From CADCTM01 sp049671305 (GTDB taxonomy: Bacteria > Cyanobacteriota > Cyanobacteriia > Cyanobacteriales > Coleofasciculaceae): a stretch of DNA of 45,962 bases. The stretch is taken from assembly GCA_049671305.1 (NCBI GenBank), contig JBATUR010000075.1, positions 1 to 45,962 of the forward strand, read 5' to 3'. The position numbers were made by a program, and so were the translations under genes. The notes beneath the pieces are model-generated. The model saw only the letters and a program-made list of their open reading frames with translations, was not told the DNA's origin and did no database searches. Below are positions 15,731 to 24,174 of the stretch, piece by piece (position 1 is the stretch's first letter; the number at the start of each line of letters is the position of its first letter).

Positions 15731-17088
15731 GGCAACTCCAAACAAATTTGTCGAAAATCATCACCTCGATGTTCAAAGCTTTGATATTGGTCAAAACTCG
15801 CACAAGCTGGAGAAAGTAACACAACTTTTGCCTGATATTTTTGTGCTAGTTGTGCTGCCCTTGGTATGGCTTTTTTTAGGGTTTCAACTATTTCATAATT
15901 CTCGTAACCAACTTGTTTAAAACGTTGGGCGAAGGTGTTAGCGGCATCACCAATGAGTAAGACGGCAGCAGCTTTTACTTTGATAATTTCTAGCCAACCG
16001 CTATCATCACCTGCTTTGGCATCACCTCCGGCAATTAAAATTGCTGGCGCATTAACGGCGGCTAAACCGACTTGGGCGGCGTCGTAATTGGTGGCTTTGC
16101 TATCGTTAATAAAATCGATGTTTTGCCAGGTGATAATGTGTTCGAGGCGATGGGGGACGCCAGGGAAATTAGCTATAGCCTGTTGAATTGCGGCTTTTTC
16201 TATTCCTGCCAAATGCGCCGCAGCAACTGCCATTAAGAGGTTTTGCTTGTTGTGTTCTCCAACCATTCGTAAAGTGGAAACTTGTACGATTGGCTGATTT
16301 TGGTAGACTACCCAATCAGCTTCTAGATAAAAGCCTAGACTCGGATCACCTAATAAATAGTCTTTGCCTTTTACACTAGTCCAATGAGCATTAATCCACT
16401 GTTGATTACCTATTTGATGGAGGTATAGATCGTCACCATTGATGATTTGTAAATGCGATCTTTTTAATAAGCTAGCTTTGATATCGTAATAGTTTTCTAA
16501 GGTTTTATGACGACTGAGGTGATCGGGTGTAAAAGTCGTCCAAATGCCAATTTGCGGCGCAAGATTATGGGAGGATTCAATTTGGTAACTACTTATTTCG
16601 GCAATTACCCAATCAAGATTTGTGGGTTTGCTATTAACCACTGACAACGCCACTTCACAGGCAGCATAGCCGATATTGCCACAAGCCGGAGCATTTAAGC
16701 CTGCCGCTGCGAAAATAGCTGCAATTAAAGCCGTTGTCGTCGTTTTGCCATTGGTGCCCGTGATTGCCACCCACGGGATAGTTTTAAGATGTCGCCATGC
16801 CAATTCCATCTCACCAATCGTATCAATGCCTCGGTTTCTGGCTTCCACCAACACGGGAATATCCCAAGGTACGCCTGGACTAACAACAATTAACTGAGGT
16901 AATTCGGCATTTAAATCAAGAGAATGACCTAACTTTACGGTAATTTCTTCTGGCAATTCCTGTTGTTGTTGGCGCAGTGAGTCAGAAGAATTGCGATCGC
17001 TTATTGTTACCTGCCAACCTGCCTGCTTGAGAAGTCCTGCAGCAGCAATTCCCGATCTTCCTAAACCAATGACTTGAGCGTTGTGCAT
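15727..17088 (-). CDS. murD: UDP-N-acetylmuramoylalanine--D-glutamate ligase
   Basis: Adds D-glutamate to UDP-MurNAc-L-Ala with ATP in cytoplasmic peptidoglycan precursor synthesis. 453 residues, the normal length. An N-terminal nucleotide-binding segment (VIGLGRSGIAAAGLL) is followed by the Mur ligase ATP loop GTNGKTTTT (111-119), then EISSYQIE and the FINDSKATNYDA segment, all diagnostic of MurD. The C-terminal LLSPACASFDQYQSFEHRGDDF is also typical. It stands apart from any mur/fts cluster, as is common in cyanobacteria. Its stop lies in a hairpin shared with the convergent trans-sulfuration gene. Confidence 0.96.
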   Translation of the reverse strand: MHNAQVIGLGRSGIAAAGLLKQAGWQVTISDRNSSDSLRQQQQELPEEITVKLGHSLDLNAELPQLIVVSPGVPWDIPVLVEARNRGIDTIGEMELAWRHLKTIPWVAITGTNGKTTTTALIAAIFAAAGLNAPACGNIGYAACEVALSVVNSKPTNLDWVIAEISSYQIESSHNLAPQIGIWTTFTPDHLSRHKTLENYYDIKASLLKRSHLQIINGDDLYLHQIGNQQWINAHWTSVKGKDYLLGDPSLGFYLEADWVVYQNQPIVQVSTLRMVGEHNKQNLLMAVAAAHLAGIEKAAIQQAIANFPGVPHRLEHIITWQNIDFINDSKATNYDAAQVGLAAVNAPAILIAGGDAKAGDDSGWLEIIKVKAAAVLLIGDAANTFAQRFKQVGYENYEIVETLKKAIPRAAQLAQKYQAKVVLLSPACASFDQYQSFEHRGDDFRQICLELP

Positions 17089-17397
17089 AAATATAATTAA
17101 ATTGCAACAATCCCTGATGAGAGTCTTACTTAATATTACATAAGTGTGTATACAGTTTATCTAAGTAGCGCAGAAAATTACTAGATCTATAGCTCCTCTT
17201 TTCAAGGAACAGCCAAAATTTGTTTCAATATTAAACTTTTAAATCCTGATTTAGGTAGATTTACCAGGATTAGTATAACAACGAAAGATTGATTAATAGA
17301 AGTATAGATTTAAATACTCCTACTTCTCTCATTTGGTAGAGGTTAGCAGCCTTCTTAAATGCCAAACTAGATTTTACTCAGTAACAAAAGCAAATCA
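17089..17397. other. Intergenic region with one hairpin
   Basis: This 309-bp gap between divergent murD and a small gene is A+T-rich and carries no gene I can support. AATCCTG (17242-17248) and CAGGATT (17265-17271) form a 7-bp inverted repeat, with GGTA/TACC nested inside. It may be part of the leader of the 68-residue gene downstream. No other structure was seen. Confidence 0.5.
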
Positions 17398-17604
17398 ATG
17401 AAAAAAGCAATCAACGTTGATTATAGTAAGTTTGCCCCCCAACAATGGATTAAGGTTTATGGAGTGTTTTCTAGTCGCTGCGATTACATAATTACCTGCC
17501 AAGGATACCAACTCGAAACGGTATTAGGATGTATGCAACCTGAATGGTGGGATGATGTTGTTTTGGAATCGGTAGATGATGAAGACTGCCGAAAAATTGC
17601 CTAA
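17398..17604 (+). CDS. Small hypothetical protein
   Basis: 68 residues, not recognised. Soluble, with a net acidic tail (PEWWDDVVLESVDDEDCRKIA) and three Trp residues. The three central Cys (SSRCDYIITCQGYQLETVLGC) do not form a clear metal site. It stands alone between divergent murD and convergent glyS, with a hairpin upstream and another downstream, and starts with ATG. It is probably real given its own transcription unit and protein-like composition, but no function can be proposed. Confidence 0.6.
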   Translation: MKKAINVDYSKFAPQQWIKVYGVFSSRCDYIITCQGYQLETVLGCMQPEWWDDVVLESVDDEDCRKIA

Positions 17605-17690
17605 AAATTGACCTGAAATTGGCAAGTTATACTAGTTAGACAATTTTTTAACTGTCTCCAACTATTGAAACATTTAAATTTTTCCGGCTA

Positions 17691-17714
17691 ACTGTTAGTT
17701 TTTTCTCTAACAGT
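17691..17714. terminator. Hairpin between convergent genes
   Basis: ACTGTTAG (17691-17698) and CTAACAGT (17707-17714) are perfect 8-bp arms around TTTTTTCT. It lies between the stop of the small gene and the stop of glyS and may terminate both transcripts. Confidence 0.55.
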
Positions 17715-17741
17715 CAACCGTCCTCAAGCAACTAGAGTTTT

Positions 17742-19874
17742 TTAACTTTTGACAATTGCTCCAAAATCAGCTAACACACGAGCATGATTCCGTAATAATC
17801 CCAAAAGATGCAATCGATTACGACGAACTTCTAAATCTGAGTCCATGACTAAAACACTATCAGCACCATCAAAAAAGTTACTAACTGTTGGGCTAATCTT
17901 CGCTAAAGCTTCAACTAATTGTTTGTAATTACGCTGTTTTTGAGCGGCTTGGGTTTGCGGGACAAGCTGGACTATGGCATCATAAAATGCTTGTTCCGAG
18001 GCTTTTTGAAAAAGTTCTGGACGCACAATATTAGTGGGTTCTAATTGTTGGGTATCTAAGTCACCTTGAGCAGCCAAGCGAGTAGAACGGTTGACAGTTT
18101 CATAGATTTCATCTAGTTGATGGTTATTACGGATTTCTTGTAGAAATAAAGCGCGGTTTCGTACATCCAATAAGTCTTTCAAGGCTCTTTCTGTATATTC
18201 CCGGTCATTTTCTCCTAGAACTGCATTGACTAAATCATAGTCAATATTGCGTTCTTGTAACAATGTCCGAATTCGTTGCAAGAAAAAATCTTGTAATAAT
18301 TCTACAGGGGAAGTTTTTCCAGGATAAGCGGTGACAAAATCGGCAGAAACTTGCTCTAATAAAAGCTTTAGATTAATCGATAAATTAGCCGTCCAAATAA
18401 TATTAACCACAGCATTAGCCGCACGACGTAGAGCAAAAGGATCAGAGGAACCAGTTGGCAGCATTCCTAGACCAAAAATACTAACCAAAGTATCAATTCT
18501 ATCTGCCAAACTAACGACTTGACCTGTCAGAGTTTGCGGCAAAGAATCTCCTGCACCTTTAGGTAAATAATGTTCAACAATTGCCGTTGCTACTGCTGCT
18601 GATTCTCCACTTTTCGTGGCATATTTAGAACCCATGATTCCTTGTAATTCTGGGAATTCGTAGACCATTTGAGTCACTAAATCGGCTTTACAAAGCAATG
18701 CTGATCGTAATATATCAGTTCGTTCTGTTTCTGTTAGGGTTAGTTGGTCACAAAGAAGACCAGCAATTTTTTCAATACGAGCAACTTTTTGACGAACCGA
18801 GCCTAATTCATCTTGAAATGTGACTTTTTCTAACTTGGGTAAGTAGCTTTCTAAGGGTGAGGCTAAATCAGTTTGGTAGAAGTATTGACCATCGGCTAAC
18901 CGTGCCTTAATTACTCGTTGATTGCCAGCAGCGATAATCTCAGATTTTGCTTGATCGCCGTTAGAAATAGTGATAAAATGTGGTAGTAGTTGATCATCTT
19001 TGAATACGGGAAAGTAGCGCTGGTGAGTGACCATAACTTCCGTAACTACTTCTGAAGGCAAATTCAAAAAATCTGGGTCAAATTTTCCGACAACTGCTGT
19101 TGGTAATTCTACTAAATTAGTAACTTCTGCCAACAAATCTGGATAGATTGGCACATTTCCACCCAGTTGTTGTGCTGCTTCTTGAATACCCTGCTGAATT
19201 TTCTGCCGACGTTGGTTAGGATCAACAATAACGTAGGCAGATTGTAGAGTTTGGATATAAGTATTAGGTTGAGAAATTGTGATAGGTTCTGGATGTAAAA
19301 GACGATGACCGTAGGAAATGCGATCGCTTTTAATTGTCTTTGAACCATTCACTAATTCTATTGGCATCACCTCACTATTCAACAGCGCCACCAACCAGCG
19401 CACAGGGCGCGGAAAACGCAAATCTCCATCCGCCCAACGCATAAACCGCTTACCTTCCAAACCAAAAATCCACTGAGGAATTAATTGAGTTAAAATTGCG
19501 GTAGCGGCGAGTCCTGTGGTTTTCTTGAGTGCAAAAACAAACGCCCCTTTTTCAGTATCTCTAACTGACAAACTCTCCACTTCTACACCTTGTTTGCGGG
19601 CAAAACCAACGGCAGCAGGTGTCGGTTTGCCATCTTTAAACGCCGCACTTGCCGGGGGACCTTTGATTTCTTCTTCTCTGTCAGGTTGCTGCGCTGGCAG
19701 TCCTTGAAGCAGCAAGGCGAGGCGTCGCGGTGTCCCGTAAACTTCTATCGCCTGTGGGGCAAGAAACTGCTCCTCAAGGACTTTGGGAAGGCGCGTCTGC
19801 CATTGCTTGATAGCACTCTCCACAAAATCTGCAGGTAATTCTTCTGTACCAACTTCTAATAAAAATTCAGGCAT
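17742..19874 (-). CDS. glyS: Glycine--tRNA ligase beta subunit
   Basis: Beta chain of the bacterial alpha2-beta2 glycyl-tRNA synthetase, which binds tRNA(Gly) and supports the catalytic alpha chain (glyQ, not in this window). 710 residues, a normal length. The start MPEFLLEVGTEELPADFVE is diagnostic. VTHQRYFPVF, SNGDQ, RVIKARLADGQYFYQTDL and LADRIDTLVSIFGLGMLPTGSSDPFALRRAA are the conserved body segments, and the C-terminal part matches the DALR anticodon-binding region. Cytoplasmic, essential. Confidence 0.96.
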   Translation of the reverse strand: MPEFLLEVGTEELPADFVESAIKQWQTRLPKVLEEQFLAPQAIEVYGTPRRLALLLQGLPAQQPDREEEIKGPPASAAFKDGKPTPAAVGFARKQGVEVESLSVRDTEKGAFVFALKKTTGLAATAILTQLIPQWIFGLEGKRFMRWADGDLRFPRPVRWLVALLNSEVMPIELVNGSKTIKSDRISYGHRLLHPEPITISQPNTYIQTLQSAYVIVDPNQRRQKIQQGIQEAAQQLGGNVPIYPDLLAEVTNLVELPTAVVGKFDPDFLNLPSEVVTEVMVTHQRYFPVFKDDQLLPHFITISNGDQAKSEIIAAGNQRVIKARLADGQYFYQTDLASPLESYLPKLEKVTFQDELGSVRQKVARIEKIAGLLCDQLTLTETERTDILRSALLCKADLVTQMVYEFPELQGIMGSKYATKSGESAAVATAIVEHYLPKGAGDSLPQTLTGQVVSLADRIDTLVSIFGLGMLPTGSSDPFALRRAANAVVNIIWTANLSINLKLLLEQVSADFVTAYPGKTSPVELLQDFFLQRIRTLLQERNIDYDLVNAVLGENDREYTERALKDLLDVRNRALFLQEIRNNHQLDEIYETVNRSTRLAAQGDLDTQQLEPTNIVRPELFQKASEQAFYDAIVQLVPQTQAAQKQRNYKQLVEALAKISPTVSNFFDGADSVLVMDSDLEVRRNRLHLLGLLRNHARVLADFGAIVKS

Positions 19875-19968
19875 AGTAATCGATCAATTCTGAACTAAGA
19901 TCTCGTTTTCATAGTTTACCGTGCTAAGAATCCTAATCTGTTCGAGTTTGTGGGTTACTTTTTCTATC

Positions 19969-20481
19969 TTAAACGGGAGACTTCCAGATAATTGGGTTCA
20001 AAATCCGTGCATCTTGTGATCTAGGTACAGCTTCTCGCCAAGCTTTGATACCTCCGTGGAGAACAACAAAATTCACCTTGATGTTTTCTAATTGTTTATA
20101 TGCTTTGATCGAGCGCTGACCCGAATGACAATAAAGTACAATTGTTGGCGGCTGATTTATTTGAACAAGAGCAGCAATTTGCTTGCTACCAAATCCCGCT
20201 TCAATATCACTTAAAGGTATAAGTCTGCTTTCACCAATATGGTCTTCAGCATACTCGTCAGGAGATCGCACATCAATAAAAACTACTGGCTTTAATTGAC
20301 CTTGTTGTAGTTGAGTCACGGTAACTTGCTTGGTGCTCCAACTAGCAATAAAAGTTGGAATATCCATCTGATTAATCATCGCCGCCACACTGATACTTCC
20401 AACACTGAGAAAGCTCAGACAAATCACCACAGCTATGACACGCTGATAACGAGAAATCTTCTGAAACCAGTTATTTTTCAT
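19969..20481 (-). CDS. Membrane-anchored rhodanese-like protein
   Basis: 170 residues. An N-terminal hydrophobic stretch (about 14-34, VIAVVICLSFLSVGSISVAA) predicts a signal anchor or cleavable signal, putting the rhodanese domain outside the cytoplasm. The domain carries VVFIDVRSPDEYAEDHI and the active loop YCHSGQRS with Cys118, so sulfur-transfer or related chemistry on the Cys is possible. The small 6-residue loop is the thiosulfate-sulfurtransferase-like form. I chose ATG 20481; an upstream ATG at 20529 would add 16 residues. It lies downstream of the pilin-like gene, but a terminator separates them. Substrate unknown. Confidence 0.82.
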   Translation of the reverse strand: MKNNWFQKISRYQRVIAVVICLSFLSVGSISVAAMINQMDIPTFIASWSTKQVTVTQLQQGQLKPVVFIDVRSPDEYAEDHIGESRLIPLSDIEAGFGSKQIAALVQINQPPTIVLYCHSGQRSIKAYKQLENIKVNFVVLHGGIKAWREAVPRSQDARILNPIIWKSPV

Positions 20482-20534
20482 CTTAATCCTTTTAGATAAG
20501 CGATTTCTCAGAAATTTATGCAAAAGCATGAATT

Positions 20535-20604
20535 AAAAAAAGGCAGGACATTGAAAGCTAGTTTCAGCAGTTAATCTGACGAAGCTCCTTAACCTGTCCT
20601 AGCC
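20535..20604 (-). terminator. Intrinsic terminator after the pilin-like gene
   Basis: Reading the - strand, GGCTAGGAC (20604-20596) pairs with GTCCTGCC (20549-20542) and is followed by seven T residues (20541-20535). The 46-nt interior contains further AGCT/AGCT pairing. It is 23 nt past the pilin-like stop codon. Such a long loop is unusual, so confidence is moderate. Confidence 0.6.
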
Positions 20605-20627
20605 ACTATTCATCATTCAATTTTTAC

Positions 20628-21200
20628 CTATTCTTTGGGCTTTGTTAAATCCTTTGTGCCTGCTCCACAACTAGGAACACCTTGAACTAACGTAGGTGCT
20701 ATTGGTGTAGTTAAACCAGGTTTTAGTGCTTCGCACAAAATCGAGGCAGTTGTCATTTCCGACTTCTTAGTTGTGGTAGCAGGTATTACAAAAACTCCTC
20801 CCACATAACTTTTAAGTGTATCTTTTCGGGGTATCCCATGTTGGAATGATGCCGCTTTTGTTGTCTGAATAGAATAGTTGTAGTTCATTGTTTGACTTTT
20901 GACACCAACACCTGTAGCTTCAACAGAATTAGCAAAGGCTTTTTTTTCTTCAAAATTAGCTTGTTGCGCTCGATTTATTAAACCAATATTTGATTTAGCT
21001 TCATATTGTTTCGCTGGATTGGCGCAATTCAAAAAACTAGGTAAAGCTATAAACCCAAGTGTGCCAAATATCCCCCCCAAAAGCGCCGTTACACGCAATA
21101 AAGAAAAGCTTTTTTGTTTTTTCTTAGGCGCATTTGTAACAACTCCCGGCACTATCTCAGTTTTTTCTTGAGATAAATTAGCTTTTTTTCCTAGTCTCAT
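20628..21200 (-). CDS. Type IV pilin-like G/H family protein
   Basis: 190 residues. A single membrane helix (about 32-55) ends in GFIALPSFLNCANPAKQYEAKSN, followed by NIGLINRAQQANFEEKKAFA, which closely follows cyanobacterial pilin-like G/H proteins (usual form IALPSFLNQANKAKQSEAK). C-terminal Cys residues could form a disulfide. Unlike ordinary pilins there is no clear prepilin peptidase site: the GFTLIELL-type start is replaced by SFSLLRVTALLGG after a basic 31-residue N-terminus. It may be a divergent minor pilin or a membrane protein derived from one. The ATG at 21200 has a strong AGGAG ribosome site; an upstream start at 21236 is less likely. Confidence 0.78.
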   Translation of the reverse strand: MRLGKKANLSQEKTEIVPGVVTNAPKKKQKSFSLLRVTALLGGIFGTLGFIALPSFLNCANPAKQYEAKSNIGLINRAQQANFEEKKAFANSVEATGVGVKSQTMNYNYSIQTTKAASFQHGIPRKDTLKSYVGGVFVIPATTTKKSEMTTASILCEALKPGLTTPIAPTLVQGVPSCGAGTKDLTKPKE

Positions 21201-21395
21201 GGTTATTCTCCTGAATATGAATGAAAACGCTGGCAACTGTTAAAGGCTGCTATCTGTTATATCTGTAGTTATCGGGGAAATTATGCAAAAACAAAAAAGT
21301 AATTAGTATCAATTTCTTAACATTTGTCCTAAATCAGTCTGACTGGCATAGCCCCACTGCGTTTACAAGGATTGAAATTTAGCAGATTTGTGGTT

Positions 21396-21455
21396 CCCAG
21401 TATAACAGTTAACTATAGATAGATGCTCGGAGCGAGACTTTTGAATAATACTGGG
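21396..21455 (+). promoter_or_regulatory. Possible structured leader of the 71-residue gene
   Basis: CCCAGTAT (21396-21403) and ATACTGGG (21448-21455) are perfect 8-bp arms. A small hairpin CTCG-GAG-CGAG lies between them. The structure ends 19 nt before the ATG at 21475, so it may fold in the 5' leader. No known riboswitch is recognised. Confidence 0.35.
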
Positions 21456-21474
21456 ATAAAATCTAATCAAACAA

Positions 21475-21690
21475 ATGACACAAGATAAAGCCCGTAAACA
21501 AGACCAAGAAGCTGCCGCAATTAATAACGATCCTTCGTTAAATAAAGAAGCAATTAATGAGTTAGTTGATGAGTACGAAAAAAGTGCGAATGACAAAGAA
21601 ACTGAACTCAAGCCACAGACAGAAAAAGAATTAGGCGAAGTTGAAAGAGCTTTGGAAGATTCAGTAATGGGTATTGAAGATGATTCGTAA
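21475..21690 (+). CDS. Small acidic hypothetical protein
   Basis: 71 residues, highly charged (many Glu, Asp and Lys) and probably largely helical or disordered: the core NKEAINELVDEYEKSANDKETELKPQTEKELGEVERALEDS has no hydrophobic core. No known motif. Its stop is 6 nt from the stop of the convergent ABC ATPase gene, a compact arrangement that supports a real gene. Function unknown; such small charged proteins are often stress-related or partner-binding, but nothing here shows that. Confidence 0.65.
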   Translation: MTQDKARKQDQEAAAINNDPSLNKEAINELVDEYEKSANDKETELKPQTEKELGEVERALEDSVMGIEDDS

Positions 21691-21696
21691 GTTCAA

Positions 21697-22590
21697 CTAA
21701 ACTTGTTGCGTAACTTCTACATAAATATGCTCCAATCGTACAGGTTGCCGTGCAATTGAATCAAGAGGGATACCATCGAAGTGTGAGATAATTTCTTTGA
21801 TTTCCAATTGCTGTGGCAGCCAAAAAGCCAGCTCATTACCATAATATCGATGGGTAAAACCGCATTCTTTACCACGAGCGATCGCTTGTGCTTCTTCTGA
21901 AGTTTGAATCACCACAATTTCTTGTGCCGGAATGCGTTTTCGTAGCTCCTCCAAACTGCCTTCCGCTACAATTTTCCCTCCTTTTAAAATGCCAATCCTT
22001 TGACAAAGACGCTCTGCTTCATCTAATAAATGAGTTGTCAACAAAACCGTAATTCCCTGATTTTTGAGATTACGAATTAAGTCCCAAATCTCATAACGCG
22101 CTTCAATATCCAAACCCGTTGTCGGCTCATCTAAAATTACTAGTTTGGGCTGATGTACCAAGGCTACAGCAATATTTAATCGGCGCTGCATCCCACCGCT
22201 TAAGGTTTCTACAGGACTTTTCGCTCTATCTAATAAATTGACTGCTTGTAAGCAAATTTCTACTTGCTGCTGTCTTTGTCGTGTATTTAAGCCATAAATC
22301 TGAGCATAAAAGTTCAGGTTTTCCTCACAACTTAAGGTTTTGTATAATAAGTTTTCTTGAGGTGCAACACCAATTAACTTTTTCGTTGTCTCTGATACTG
22401 GTTGCTGATTTATTTCTATTTCACCGCTATCGGCTTTTAGTAAGTTACAGATAATATTAATAGTCGTTGTTTTTCCTGCTCCATTTTGTCCTAATAAACC
22501 GTATATTTCGCCAGCGCCAATGTTTAAAGTCAAATCTTGAAGAACCGCACGTCCTTTATATGACTTTTGCAATTTGTTGATGTTTAGCAC
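21697..22590 (-). CDS. ABC transporter ATP-binding subunit (DrrA/CcmA-like)
   Basis: 297 residues with all ABC motifs: Walker A GQNGAGKTT (about 34-42), the signature LSGGMQRR (130-137), Walker B LVILDEPTTGLD (150-161) and a switch His in TTHLLDEAE. The family exports drugs, lipids or polysaccharide precursors together with an ABC-2 permease. The permease gene lies immediately upstream (27-nt gap) on the same strand, so the two form one exporter in the cytoplasmic membrane. The TetR gene is divergent. Substrate not determined. Confidence 0.93.
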   Translation of the reverse strand: MLNINKLQKSYKGRAVLQDLTLNIGAGEIYGLLGQNGAGKTTTINIICNLLKADSGEIEINQQPVSETTKKLIGVAPQENLLYKTLSCEENLNFYAQIYGLNTRQRQQQVEICLQAVNLLDRAKSPVETLSGGMQRRLNIAVALVHQPKLVILDEPTTGLDIEARYEIWDLIRNLKNQGITVLLTTHLLDEAERLCQRIGILKGGKIVAEGSLEELRKRIPAQEIVVIQTSEEAQAIARGKECGFTHRYYGNELAFWLPQQLEIKEIISHFDGIPLDSIARQPVRLEHIYVEVTQQV

Positions 22591-22617
22591 AATTTTAATA
22601 CTCTAAAACTAACTTAG

Positions 22618-23391
22618 TTATAACCTTCTTTCAACCCTAAGCATCCGTTGATAAGAAAGCCAACCCCCAGCAATCATTGATAGGGCGAAAATCGCTAAAA
22701 ACCCAAAATGACTGGAAATATCGGCTAATTTATCCCCTTTTGCCCAAACACCTAATAAGGCTTCGTTCATGTGGTAAATTGGGTTATAATTAGCAATATC
22801 TAATAACTTTTTGGGAAATAATGAAGAAGGCAAAAATGCCCCTCCTAAAATTAACAACGGTACACCAAAAGCAGCAACTAACGCATTAACATCCTCAGTC
22901 CTTCTGGCAAACTGTGTACCAAGGATAAAGCCAACACCAACATAGGAAATAATACTAAGTAAAATAATCGCTATGCCCAGCAGTATTGAACCTTGAAACT
23001 CTGCTCCTAAAAATGCTGAAATCGTATAAACGAGTAATGCTTGTCCGATACCAATGCAACTGTGAGCAACAAAAATTCCCAAAAAATAAGAGGTTCCACT
23101 TAATGGGGAAATAAATAAACGTTTGAGGGTTTGTTGTTCTCTTTCGGCAACTACTGTGGCAACGCTACCGCCTAAACAACTAAAAAATAATGCTGCACCA
23201 ACTAATGTTGAAGGGGCTGCACTTTCAAAGGCTTTTGCTGTTGTTAGTTTAGCGCGTTCTGCTAAAATATAGCCGTTGAGGAAGAGGACAGAAATTGGGA
23301 AAATACTCCAAAAAATCAAGCTACGCCGTCGTCGCCATAACTCAATTAAAATTCTTTGGGCAACAGCTAGGGTTTCGTGCCAGTATTTCAT
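22618..23391 (-). CDS. ABC-2 type transporter permease
   Basis: 257 residues with about six membrane helices (including SLIFWSIFPISVLFLNGYILA, LVGAALFFSCLGGSVATVVA and FLAIFALSMIAGGWLSY). EREQQTLKRLFISPLSGTSYFLG is the typical cytoplasmic coupling segment of ABC-2 permeases. It pairs with the ATPase encoded 27 nt downstream. It starts 130 bp from the divergent TetR gene and a candidate operator lies in that gap, so a TetR-controlled exporter is the likely arrangement. Confidence 0.9.
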   Translation of the reverse strand: MKYWHETLAVAQRILIELWRRRRSLIFWSIFPISVLFLNGYILAERAKLTTAKAFESAAPSTLVGAALFFSCLGGSVATVVAEREQQTLKRLFISPLSGTSYFLGIFVAHSCIGIGQALLVYTISAFLGAEFQGSILLGIAIILLSIISYVGVGFILGTQFARRTEDVNALVAAFGVPLLILGGAFLPSSLFPKKLLDIANYNPIYHMNEALLGVWAKGDKLADISSHFGFLAIFALSMIAGGWLSYQRMLRVERRL

Positions 23392-23477
23392 GATTTAAGC
23401 TTAAGAATTTCTAAAGTTTGGTTTTGCTGATTAAAAAAGATGAGATTATTCAGCAATGTTGTCTATTAATAAGTAGC

Positions 23478-23495
23478 CTACCAAGTATTAGGTCA
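23478..23495. promoter_or_regulatory. Candidate TetR operator 1
   Basis: CTACCAAGTATTAGGTCA, in which ACC and GGT form a short inverted repeat with 8 nt between. It shares 12 of 18 positions with the palindrome at 24123-24140. It lies 26 nt upstream of the TetR start and 86 nt upstream of the permease start, well placed to control both. Confidence 0.4.
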
Positions 23496-23521
23496 GTTGC
23501 CAATCTCCTAATTAACCGGAT

Positions 23522-24106
23522 GTGTTTGACCAAGTACCTTTAAATGCCCGTGAACGAGTTTTGAATGTGGCTGAAATGCTCTTTCGTCAGCGAGGTTACA
23601 ACGTCGTGACAATGCGAGATATTGCCGAGGAAGTCGGTATTCGTCAGGCTTCACTGTACTATCATTTTCCCAGCAAGGAGCAACTGTTCATTACCGTGAT
23701 TGAGCAAGTTTTTGAAAGGCATCGTCAGGGCTTACACCAAGCAATTGATACAGCAGGAGCAGATTTGAGGACGCAATTAAATGCTGCGTCGGCTTGGTTT
23801 ATGTCCCAACCTCCGATTCATTTTTTAAGTTTAATGCATACCGATATGCCAACTTTGAGCGAGGCAGAAATCCAACGCTTATCATTAATTGCCGAGCATT
23901 CGATTTTTGAGCCAATTCGGCAAGTATTTATTGCCGCCCAAGCCCAAGGACAAATTCGCTATGTAAAGCCAAATCTGCTTGCTGGTTTTTTTCTGTCAAT
24001 TATCGACGGCATTAACTACGCCAGTGCTTTACCAGAAGCATCATCCAAGGATTTGATGGCATCAGAAATGGTTTCAGTTTTGTTAGATGGGCTACAACTT
24101 ACCTAA
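23522..24106 (+). CDS. TetR/AcrR family transcriptional regulator
   Basis: 194 residues. The N-terminal helix-turn-helix is typical: MLFRQRGYNVVTMRDIAEEVGIRQASLYYHFPSKEQL (about 19-55). The C-terminal ligand-binding domain is variable and names no ligand. Members normally repress and are released by a small molecule. It is divergent from the ABC exporter and 68 nt upstream of cruE on the same strand, so it may control both the exporter and the carotenoid genes. The start is a GTG. Confidence 0.9.
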   Translation: MFDQVPLNARERVLNVAEMLFRQRGYNVVTMRDIAEEVGIRQASLYYHFPSKEQLFITVIEQVFERHRQGLHQAIDTAGADLRTQLNAASAWFMSQPPIHFLSLMHTDMPTLSEAEIQRLSLIAEHSIFEPIRQVFIAAQAQGQIRYVKPNLLAGFFLSIIDGINYASALPEASSKDLMASEMVSVLLDGLQLT

Positions 24107-24122
24107 TTTTTTATTTCATACT

Positions 24123-24140
24123 CTACCCATTTATAGGTAG
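24123..24140. promoter_or_regulatory. Candidate TetR operator 2
   Basis: CTACCCATTTATAGGTAG is an 18-bp imperfect palindrome (7 of 9 positions in each half pair). It lies between the TetR stop and the cruE start, 34 nt before the cruE ATG. It resembles the element upstream of the TetR gene. Confidence 0.45.
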
Positions 24141-24174
24141 ATAATTATTTTCTGTAAACATTTAGCTTGATTTC

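Noticed and set aside
19112..19838. Frames on both strands inside glyS
   Set aside because: They lie wholly within the well-supported glyS frame and have no domain pattern.
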